From contig NC_060113.1 in the NCBI RefSeq assembly GCF_021155765.1, forward strand, positions 7,083,001 to 7,147,000: DNA of 64,000 nt. The letters are read 5' to 3'. A model generated the notes under the pieces. The model was not told the origin of the DNA. It did not search any database and saw only the letters and a list, made by a program, of their open reading frames with translations. Source of the stretch: Diprion similis (lineage: Eukaryota; Arthropoda; Insecta; Hymenoptera; Diprionidae). Positions 13,286-22,467 of this stretch are shown here, one piece after another; within the stretch, counting starts at the first letter, position 1, and every line of letters starts with the position of its first letter. A program made the translations under genes and the position numbers.

Positions 13286-14027
13286 GAATTCCATGCAAAC
13301 CCAACAAACATCTGACACTCACGACTTTTGATTTTGTTTAAAAATTTTTCTGCCTTTGTCCCAACTCTGAAACAATATTCAGAAATTATTCATATTTTTT
13401 TATCCAGCTAGTTAATTATTTATAAATATTAAGCGTAATTTTGGAGAGAAGCTTTTTTTAAAATTCTCAAAAACTATATTTTCTTTTCGAAATATTTTAA
13501 AACAAGGCCCGTGATGGGCCGATTTTTTTCTATTTCCTTTTTAGAACTTTTAAATTATTTTTTTTTTATTTTTTTTTTTTTATTTTTTTTTTTTTTATCA
13601 ACTAAAATATTGTTTGAACGGTCGGAAAATTCTCAAAACTTATGTTTTTTTACTCAAAACATTTCTAGATCGGTTCTTCAGTATGGGGAAATTTTAGTCT
13701 ACTTTTTTGGCACATTCAACTTATTTGAAACCGGTCTAGAAATGTTCGAAGTGAAAAATAAAAGTTTGGAGAATTTAAAAAAAATTTTGATACCGTTTAT
13801 ACAATGTTTCAGTTGATCAAAAAATCAAAAGTGCCAAAAAAAATAGAAAAATCATCAGCCCGTCATGGGGTCCGGTCTTATGAGAATTTTGAAATACGTC
13901 CTTTTTCAAAATTACTCTCAATATTTATAAATGATGAACCAGTTGGGGAAAGTGCAAAAAATAAATTTTTGAACAAAATCAAAAGTGGTAAGGGTCAGAC
14001 GTTTGTTGGGTTGCAGGCATGGAATTC
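13286..14027. repeat. Long foldback (near-palindrome), 742 bp
   Basis: The left half (13286 to about 13690) and the right half (about 13700 to 14027) are imperfect reverse complements over almost their whole length. GAATTCCATGC at 13286 pairs with GCATGGAATTC at 14017-14027. CCCAACAAACATCTGAC pairs with GTCAGACGTTTGTTGGG. Further in, CCCGTGATGGGC near 13508 pairs with GCCCGTCATGGGG near 13858, and ATTTCTAGATCGGTT pairs with AACCGGTCTAGAAAT at the centre. The open frames inside the arms are products of this symmetry and match no known protein. The arms have diverged, so it is not an assembly duplication artefact. It is a large foldback transposon or a hairpin-RNA locus. Confidence 0.8.
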
Positions 14028-14495
14028 ATAAAAGTTGCATTTATCTATAAAAAGAAAAAAAGGAAAAAAGAAAGTCACGGTTCGATTACTTCAAATTTTA
14101 CAAGTAAACATATATATAAAAACGCAAGTAAGTTGAAAAAACCTCAATTTATACCAATAATTGACATCAAACATTTAAAAAATTGAATGGATAGTAAATT
14201 TCAGTTCCAAGATGATTTATAAAAAATTTTGAAAAAGAAACCAAAGAACCTGAGATTTTTTTTTTGAAAGGTTGTTTTTTTTTCTCTTCTCTTTCAATGA
14301 CGAATAAAGTATAAGTTTTCATTACTTCTTGTACCGTTATGAATTTATTTTTTTCCTCATCGAGAGAAGTTGACGTCGGAAGCATCAGAAGAAGAAACTT
14401 TATAAGATTGATCTTCAGAACTTAGATTGACTCTGACTGATCGTGGCAATGAGGGCTGCGCTACGTATTTCGTAGCTGACTAATTGATCAACTTT

Positions 14496-14538
14496 TTCTT
14501 CTTCTTCTTCTTCTTCTTCTTCTGCTTCTGCTTCTTCT
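14496..14538. repeat. TTC trinucleotide microsatellite
   Basis: About nine pure TTC units followed by interrupted TGC/TTC units. The arginine-rich minus-strand frame over it is a translation of the repeat, not a gene. Confidence 0.85.
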
Positions 14539-15104
14539 ATTCTCGTTGCAGTGATATATATATACAGATGCATACATACACTGATCATAAATGGTATGTG
14601 GATTGGTCATTTTATATTCACCGAAGCTATTTATCATACGAATTAGCCACGAGCTCATCTGGACAAACTGATAGTCTATTACAATACATATACAAGTATT
14701 TATACCCATGATAGAATCGTGACGTAACGTTATAATATCTGCAGTATTTATTCAGACAATGTCCAGATATGTACGCAAATGTACATACTTGTACTTTCAG
14801 TTCTTTATTCTAACGGTTCTCAAACATTGTGTAATAAAAACAACAATAAGTATTATTAGCCATATAAATGATTAGAAAAATTGAGCACCGAACGATCAGT
14901 ATAACTGGAAGAAAATTTCAATTTATTGAGCGAGGAAATTTCAGCATTTTGAAACTTTAGAATGTTGTTGTTGTTGTTTTTTTTTTTTTTTTAAACGAAA
15001 CGAACATGCTTGATAAGTCCCGCAGAATGAACAAATAATTTTATACAACGAGAGTATTTTTTATGCCTTTTTTAATGCGTGTTTTCCGTAGACAAGATAC
15101 GCGT

Positions 15105-15265
15105 TTCCACCACTCGAGTGAGTCGGCGAATGCGCATGCGCGAAGTACTGAAAAGAGATGCGCATGCGCTGTCGCGAATATATCTGGCATTGCGCGATCC
15201 TAACCTCAATTTCGTGCCTCGTAAAGTAAACAAACAAAGAGTATTATATTAATAAAGAAATTTCG
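15105..15265 (+). repeat. Dispersed repeat copy (5' half)
   Basis: This segment aligns with 53443-53630. Shared blocks include CGAGTGAGTC/CGAGTAAGTC, GAGTACTGAAAA-like sequence, the GCGCATGCGC palindromes, and TCTGGCATTGCGCGA/TCTGACATTACGCGA. Further shared blocks are CCTCAATTT followed by CTCGTAAAG/CTTCGTGAAA, and a shared AATAAAGAA-like end. The 15.1-kb copy lacks about 35 bases of the hairpin present at 53.5 kb. It is part of a non-autonomous repeat family in this genome. Confidence 0.6.
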
Positions 15266-15740
15266 TTTAAACATTAAGCAGCACGTCAAGAGCAGCACTC
15301 GAGATTATGCATTTTGAAATGAAGATATTAAAGCGTTATGGCAATCTTAAACAAACACGTGTGAATATTGCCGCAGGTTGAATGAAACACTGAATAAAGA
15401 AAATCACGTCTTACGTCAGACCATTTTTACTGAGCGTCGCGCCTTTTTCTGATTCTGAAACAGAGAATCGGATCCTCACGTCGCAAAGTTAACGACACGT
15501 AGTAAAGAGATAATATGTGTATTCCAGAGCTAGGCGAGAATAATAATGCAGTGTCGTTCATTCAAAACTAGCTCTATTCTCGACCGACGGAGACTTTATT
15601 TCCAGGGTCTTTCAAGATATCATATTCCTGTCCACGTTTATACGTATATATTTTAGAAAAACTGCATTTCTTTGTAGCTTTGAACGTAGTAAAGAAATAC
15701 GAGTAAACATACTTTTTTAAAGTAAAGATATTTACGTACA

Positions 15741-15742
<2 letters not shown>

Positions 15743-15777
<35 letters not shown>
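15743..15777. repeat. TA dinucleotide microsatellite
   Basis: A run of about 17 AT/TA units. The Tyr-Ile repeat peptide on the minus strand is a translation artefact. Confidence 0.9.
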
Positions 15778-15780
<3 letters not shown>

Positions 15781-16194
15781 CATGTAGGTAAAATTAAAGT
15801 TGTCATTTTTATTTTCTTATACACAAATGTTGGACGACGGCCAACGCGGTTCTGTTTTACACTTCCTGAATATCAAATTAGACTATATATATAACAGTCG
15901 TAACTTGTACACAAGGGTGCGTATATCGTGGGGTTACTTACCGCAAGTATCGTGTTTTATTTCTCTGTGTATATGAATCGATCGCTTTTCCTTTATCTTC
16001 AAACTTTACAGTCAAGCTATAGGTTCAATGTTACAAACATGGCATTTGCTGATTCGAACTTTGGTAGATTGGGATAAAAATTTAGAAATTTCTTGATTTA
16101 GAAAGTTTACAAATTTTCTGATGAATCGGGTTCTCCGATAAAAGTATCCATCGAAATGATTCTTACGAACCGCAATAATTTATTTTTTACGGTC

Positions 16195-16402
16195 ATGGGC
16201 ATTGAAAAGTCCACTTTTTGTGGCAGTTTTCGTTCCGTAAAGTGACGCTTTATACGGCAGCGAACAAAGTTGCGGAATAAAGTCTTTATTCCGTAGTTTT
16301 GATGCGCAGTTCGAAGTGCGCATCCCAAACTGCCGAATAAAGTAGCTTCGTCGAAGAGATTGCGACATAACGTCACTCTTCGTTTTGCTTTTCAATGCCC
16401 AT
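16195..16402. repeat. Inverted-repeat (MITE-like) element, 208 bp
   Basis: ATGGGCATTGAAAAG at 16195-16209 is mirrored exactly by CTTTTCAATGCCCAT at 16388-16402. Inside, CGGAATAAAGTCTTTATTCCG and GATGCGCA...TGCGCATC form further palindromes, so the whole element can fold. It has no coding capacity. Confidence 0.7.
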
Positions 16403-16418
16403 AGCGTAAAAAATATTA

Positions 16419-16546
16419 TATGTGGCATGCCCGTAAACCGTTTTTTGGCTCCGATAATTTCAGTACTCGCTTCCGGCTCGCCTTCAGCTTGTCCTGAAAT
16501 CTTTATCCTTGCCAAAAAAACAGGCGGTTTACGGGCATGCCACATA
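16419..16546. repeat. Inverted-repeat (hairpin) element, 128 bp
   Basis: The ends form a perfect 22-bp inverted repeat (16419-16440 against 16525-16546), with core GGCATGCCCGTAAACCG. The stem continues imperfectly inward through TTTTTTGGC/GCCAAAAAA and ATTTCAG/CTGAAAT, leaving a short centre. It lies 16 bp from the element at 16195-16402. Confidence 0.75.
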
Positions 16547-17188
16547 AATAGCTATTTCAGATAAACGAGATGAGTAGGTGCTTGAAAAATAGACAAAATC
16601 AATGGCATCTTAAAGGATGCTGCTTACTTAGTATGACATTAAAGCCACGTTGTTCAACAATATTTAGTATTAAAAAGCCGGACGAAACGTCAGTTTATAT
16701 CCTTTTTTGAAACTTGAAACATATATATAGAACCCAACTTCTAAAATTGGTATTAGACGTGAAATACATTAATTTGCATAGCTACAAAACATACCACAAA
16801 AGTAAATATCGTTAGTTCCATATCTCAAAGTGTTTTTTATTGTTACTTGACAGTTTTTCGAAATATCATTTCCAAAGTCGAAGGAAGCTGGTAAAACGAT
16901 TCCGCAGTTTCAAGGCGAATAATGTTAAAAGTATTTAAAACACGGAACCATATCGTCGTGGTCCTTTTCTCAAGTAGAATATCACATCGATCTGTCTAAC
17001 AAATAATACACGATATTTAAACTATACCCTAAACATTTGTATTATTATAGTTATCTTCACAATAGGTTTCAAATAAAATCGAACCTTGTTCTATCACACT
17101 TGCAGCGGACACACATCGGATATTCATACAAAGCACAATTGGGAGGAAGGGCCAATACAATGTGAACTGACAACAATGAATGACTTAC

Positions 17189-17282
17189 ATCCTGGTGAGG
17201 ATCCATTTTTCACCGTGATGCGATACGGTTGATAAGTAGCACCCGGTTCCACCTTGCCGTACATTGAACGATCCATGGCCAT
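17189..17282 (-). CDS. Candidate first coding exon of an unidentified gene (partial)
   Basis: On the minus strand an ATG at 17282 opens 31 codons and ends at a strong donor (AT|GTAAGT), leaving one base of the next codon (phase 1). The peptide begins MAMDRSMYGKVEPGATYQPY, then continues RITVKNGSSPG. A second in-frame Met at residue 3 could also start translation. Upstream sequence to about 17.4 kb is open and 5'UTR-like. I do not recognise the family. The downstream exons would lie at lower coordinates and were not found, so they may be outside the window. The phase matches the other candidate first exon at 21570-21582, which suggests alternative promoters of one gene. It could also be a chance open stretch next to a donor. 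Confidence 0.45.
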
Positions 17283-18367
17283 TATCGAACGATAAAATAC
17301 GTGTAGAATGATCCAGTCGAAGTCACAAAACACGTGTGATTATCCAGCACACTGTTTGATCACTCAAACGCCAACCACTTGTACACTTTAGCACACTGTT
17401 CAGTTGCACACGCTTTTCAAAAAACTAGTGTAAAGTCGTTAAAACTTCCGAATAACGATGCAATTGGAGATCCAGGACTCAAGACTTTCGGGACCAGGAT
17501 CAACTAAAAAGACCTTCTATTCTTAGCGATCGCATTTTGCCGTGTAGGTAAATGGAAAGTGACGATAAAGGAATTGGACTATCGAAGAAAGGATTCTCGC
17601 TTGATGTATTTCGCTTCTTCTGACTAACTTCCAAAGCTTCTCCTCGCGGAATTGAATACCAAGGATGAGAAGAGCTAGAAGAAGAGTCGCGTAGGCATGA
17701 CCAGGTATATTTCAAGCCTACCATCACCCTGTAGCAGATTCCCACCGTCGTCGGTCCAGCCCGACGCACGTTGCACCGTGTCACTGGCTACTAGGTATCT
17801 CTACTAAAAATACAATCCTTGGCACGTTTGCTACTACGTCCGATGAACGAACGGACGAATGGAACGACGGACAAACGAATGGTTTGAGAAATGTCTAGGA
17901 ATGATAACGCGGAGCTTGTTGTTCGCGGTTAGCATGTTGTATTTATTCATGAGTTGCTTCTTGTATAGTTTTGCAGATCGGCGAGCCGATCGTTCGGAAA
18001 TGGATCGGCATGGTCGAAGTCGCAATGCTGATGATGATACCGATGCAATTCGACGGTTGGATTTTGGGTCCTGCATGCGGGGCAGGGTTGATATTCGAAA
18101 GGGAAAAATTCCGGAAGGACAAAATGCGGGAAGGGGATATTCCGACAAGTCAGAGTTTCGAAAATGTGAAAATGAGAAAATGTAAAAATCTGAAATATCG
18201 AAATTTTGAAGTGAGAAGATTTTTAGTTCCGTCAATTTCTGGCTTGGAGAAATTTTACCGATTTGATCTTTCTTTGTTTTGGATTTTCCATGTTTTTACG
18301 TTCGGAATCGTGGACATTCCAATTTTTTACACCTACTTGTTTAGTAAACTACGCTGTGTGAGTATAT

Positions 18368-18465
18368 TTTAATTTTCAGAATTTTACTATTATATCAAAA
18401 CTTTAATTTTCGGAACTCTGTTATATCGTAACTTCAATTTTCCGAATCTTGTATTTTGGAACATT
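18368..18465. repeat. Short imperfect tandem repeat (about 3 x 32 bp)
   Basis: Three consecutive units begin TTTAATTTTCAGAA, TTTAATTTTCGGAA and TTCAATTTTCCGAA, followed by similar T/A-rich tails containing TATATC. It is minor low-complexity structure. Confidence 0.5.
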
Positions 18466-20461
18466 TCAAATTCTGAATTTCAAGTCCACCCTGTATACGG
18501 GTTCTAGTTCATGAAAAAATTTGAATTTCTCATAAAAATTAGTTTATTATAAAATTATACGCTTCGCAGTCTTACAAAAAAAAATCGTCGATAAAAAAAT
18601 GTCTTATGTTGGACTAAAATAAATTTATCGAACCTTTATTTGATTGCACGGGCCATATATAGTCAATGAATATACATGCTAAACAGAATAAAAGGATTCC
18701 GCGAAGCTCTATAACAAGGCAATTATATAAATGAAAGAAGTACTTCTTGTTTTCAACGTGTCTATGTTATATATTATCTCTGTATGTATACGTATTTAAG
18801 TATACCGTATAATAACCTACAGGATTGATATTATACACACTATCGTAATAAGAGATGTAAAATTCGCCTATACGTCACAAAAATAAAAATCAATTGTTTT
18901 TCGATATACATCACACACAAAAAACCGTCATTCCTCGTTCGTTTTGGTTCTTAGGTTATGGTACCGGCGTTAAAAAAGATTGGTAACACTGGTAGATGCT
19001 ATTTGCGATCGGTTGTTGAGCTTCCGTTTTATGAAGCTGAAGTTGGCAACGTGATTGTAATCGTTCAAGTTTTGGATAAAATTGTTATCTCGGAATTTCA
19101 GGAATATCTGAGATGCAGCAAATTGTAAAAAGGAAAAATATATGCACATATTTTGGAACTTTGGCTACTTCGAAGTCACCATAAAATTGCAAAATAGTGA
19201 TTTTTCTGTTCTATGTTTCGTTACGTTAACGTTACTGACTTCAGGTCTCTTTCCGTTTTTCCCCATTAACGATCTTGAGGTGTGAAAGACCGCTGTTTAA
19301 CATCCCGTTCCTCTAACGAATCGGAAACGATAAAAACTAGGCACGTGTACGAGTGTATAATTACGTAAGATCCCCCAAAATCGACGAACCTGGTTGATTA
19401 CAAAACTGCACGTTTAGCGCAAGGTATCAAGTGTTTGGATTTTGGATGCCATGCATGGAAAATGAAGAATAAAGAAATTGTTGTGCTATAATCGCCGTTT
19501 ACATAACAGAAACTTAAAGAGACATTTGGCCTTTTCTCTTGCTTCTATTCACGTTTTATAAGGGAGATTTAAATACAGGACGATACATGAAATGCAATTC
19601 AGAATCTCTAATAATACATAATAGTGATAAATCAAAATATCTGCAATTGAAAGTATCGCACGTTCTTGACAGTGACTTTGCAAAACATTAAATCAACCGA
19701 TTTTAACGTAACGCTCAAGAATATGATGAGATTGCAAAAGTAAGCTTGATTACAATCACGGTGTGAAAAAATTGATACCATATTTTCTGTGTTGAAAAAG
19801 GCATTTCAACATATGGAACTCGACGGGTATAACAGCAGAAAAATTCAAACTCCCGTGTCTGGAAAGTTTACAACTGAAGACACCAAACTGAATAAATAAA
19901 GAAGACAGGAAACAAAAATAAGAAAATCAAATCCAGCCAAAGAAGGAACGAACGACGGCGGGAAAAACTTGTTTAGTTATTACTTCATGGTTAATAGGAC
20001 TAGGATTCCTGGATCGATTTTGTCCTAGATTTCACCATGAGAGCCCGTTATCATTTTTAAATACATATATATGTATATACCTACATAATCGAAATACTTC
20101 GGGATAAGGTATAGATAAGGCGCATATAGACGTGAAAGTGTATGCGACGCAGTAATAATGGATTGATTAAAACTTTCAAATTTTAACGATCGGTCAAACG
20201 AGTCAAACGCCTTCGTTGTCGATGAAAAGTTGTTTGAAATAAAAAGTAAAAGCATTCGGATGATACGATTTAAACCACCCCACTTTACCGACGGTCACTA
20301 ATTACGTCACGCTACGTTTTCATGTTTATACGCACAAGTGCTGACCGATCACGGATTGAACGATCACGCGCGCGATTGACAGCTAACTTCAGAGAAGTCG
20401 GGATAAGACTGACGCGGACCCGCGAAGCCATGACCACCCAGATAATAGTTAAGCACTTGAT

Positions 20462-20481
20462 CCCCCCCCCCCCCCCCCCCC
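20462..20481. repeat. Poly-C homopolymer (20 bp)
   Basis: Twenty consecutive C residues, unusual in this AT-rich sequence. Its length may be imprecise because such runs are hard to sequence. Confidence 0.9.
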
Positions 20482-21569
20482 TCTCGGCGCTATTTCGTTT
20501 GTGTAAGTACTACATACGTATGTACACATTGGACGCGTGTCGTCACGACGTCCTCACGTTCGAAAACGATTCGCCTAGCAGGTGGATGCCTCTGCCTGTC
20601 TATGTGTATGTATGTTATTCAAATCATCGACGCATGTTTCCATGCCGATCGAGGCGTTTCGCGCTGTCACTTGGCATTTGTTATTTTAACATTTACGACG
20701 CATCATCACCTGTGAACGATTCATTTTGTTTACTGCGAATTCCCCGAATTAGCGTTGTGATTTAGGGAAATTATGCGCGTTTTATTATTCTTCGTGATAG
20801 AACACGTGCGTTGGAGATTCAGAGTATTGTCGAGTGATTGACGGTTATCTAGTAATTTGTGAAAATTAATTGGTCGATAAAACAGGAGTCTGTAGTATCC
20901 CTTGATGCAATGCATCAACTTTGTGTTAGTTTTCGAACCCTATAAGTCTGATTGTATTTTCTTTCTACAGAAAACATGATTAATGTGTGTAAATAAAAAA
21001 AACTTCAACATTTCGATTTGTTCTTTTGAACAACCGTCAGTAATAGTAGTATAGTAATCCTCTTACGTTCAATCCAAAGTAATAAATTCAAAAGCGGTTA
21101 CCAGCATTAAATCGTAATACAGAAATAAAAGACTCATATTTTTGAAATTCAACTCCTTAAAAATTAGTTCAATCTCATAAATTGAACAAAAATATTCAGA
21201 GATCATAGTTTACAGAAATGTATTGTATTATATTTCAGACATTTTGTCAATCTCTTCCACATGCTCAACACTTGAGTAACAATTCGAAAATTCCCGCGGT
21301 TTTTTGCGAGACAAAGACGCATCAATCAAAATGCACACTGTAAGGCGATAATACATATTTGGTTACATTATGCGATATCGTTTGAATTGCAAACGAGAGA
21401 ATGCACGAACATAACTAAATGTTCGCTCTTGTTTAAACGACCTGGCAGGTACAGGACGAATGCAATAAACTCTTGCAAAAACATAACATGCACACTCTTA
21501 CAAATTAGCAAGTGCGACATTTGAGGTTACTTTTGTCACTGTTTATTATTCAACTCAATAAGGACTCAC

Positions 21570-21582
21570 CTAAGTCATCCAT
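21570..21582 (-). CDS. Candidate short first coding exon (MDDL...) of the same unidentified gene
   Basis: On the minus strand AAAGCTATGGATGACTTAG is followed by GTGAGT, a consensus donor. That gives a four-codon exon (Met-Asp-Asp-Leu) plus one base, phase 1. The phase equals that of the candidate first exon at 17189-17282. An arthropod-like initiator TCAGT occurs about 65 bases upstream on the minus strand. Such short first coding exons are common in insect genes, but with only 13 coding bases this is a weak call. Confidence 0.3.
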
Positions 21583-22467
21583 AGCTTTGATCGGTTGGCT
21601 CGGGGAAGGTTCGGGTCACTATTTCACAGGCACTGTTATTAAAAAACTGATTACAAAAGTCCACAATCCGAAGACGGTACGTCACCGATGACAATATGGA
21701 AGGATTTCGATAAGAGACTAGCGGCGAAACATCAAACATGGAGGAGCCCCGCTCTGCCTTTGCCTAATGTTCTTGTTTTTTGAGAACGGATTAGTCGACT
21801 TGCGATACTATTATGGAGTATGACGAATGCTGATTTACGTTCTTCATCAATTATTTTGTAGAATATAAGCATATATCTGATCCAGTTGTGATTTATAAAT
21901 TAATTTACCCCACATTGTTATCAATTTATTTTTTCTACCCTTCACTTACGTAATACATTAAAATTTAATTAAATTAACATAACTTTATTGATGTAAGACA
22001 TGAAAAACTTCCTTCCAAGAATTTCCGTTGGTTATGAAGTGTTTGCAAACAAAAATCCAGACACCAGACATAACATATAGGTATACAAACTCAGATGGCA
22101 AAACCTGTTTGAAACAATGCGAAATACAATATTTCATTTTTGAAAATGTTATTATTTATAAAAAATGGTCTACTCTCAAATCCAAAGATGTTACTACAGC
22201 CGGAAAACATCTTTTGGTGACTATTTTTAGTTCATAAGTTTATTTTTGGCTTCAGTTATAATGTAGTGTAACAGACTTAGGCAAGCTAATATAACAGATG
22301 AATTTCTAGTATAGGAATAAAGCGTTGAGTTTCTTTTTATGGTGTTATATTTATTTAGTTAAAAAAAAAATTTTCGTGAATATTTCCAACTTTGTGCGCA
22401 ATATTTAACACTGATAAAACTATACAATTCATGAATATAATTACAATGTATTTTTAAAGATATTCCT
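21583..22467. other. Intergenic stretch between the candidate first exon and the PPIL2 3' end
   Basis: It holds the probable PPIL2 3'UTR on the minus strand at its right edge and otherwise only AT-rich sequence and chance frames. The region near 21.6-21.75 kb may be a promoter for the minus-strand candidate exon. Confidence 0.4.
22350..22355 (-). terminator. Polyadenylation signal of PPIL2
   Basis: TTTATT on the plus strand is AATAAA on the minus strand, about 113 bases past the PPIL2 stop codon. It is the nearest canonical hexamer. Confidence 0.5.

Larger units (their letters stand above)
14028..17188. other. Gene-free region with repeats
   Basis: It contains a TTC microsatellite, a TA microsatellite, one dispersed-repeat copy near 15.1 kb and two inverted-repeat elements near 16.2-16.5 kb. 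No exon was recognised. Confidence 0.5.
17283..21569. other. Gene-free region (probable intron of the minus-strand gene)
   Basis: The two overlapping plus-strand frames at 17859-18372 and the 147-codon frame at 20322-20765 show no domain, and the latter is driven by a poly-C tract. Around 18368-18465 there are about three imperfect tandem units of 31-34 bp built on the motif TTTAATTTTC. If 17189-17282 and 21570-21582 are alternative first exons of one gene, this stretch is intronic for the longer transcript. Confidence 0.4.

Noticed and set aside
13511-14031. Two consecutive frames of 101 and 75 codons
   Set aside because: They lie within the long palindrome. The first is mostly a translation of T runs, and neither resembles a known protein.
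14488-14709. Arginine-rich minus-strand frame
   Set aside because: A translation of the TTC microsatellite.
16180-16545. 121-codon minus-strand frame
   Set aside because: It spans the two inverted-repeat elements and is a by-product of them.
17834-18372. Three overlapping frames of 108-133 codons on both strands
   Set aside because: Mutually overlapping frames on opposite strands with no domain. The region is GC-richer locally and then repeat-like, which explains the openness.
20322-20765. 147-codon plus-strand open frame, the longest in the window
   Set aside because: It runs through a 20-base poly-C tract that gives a Pro run, has no recognisable domain, and lacks conserved-looking composition.
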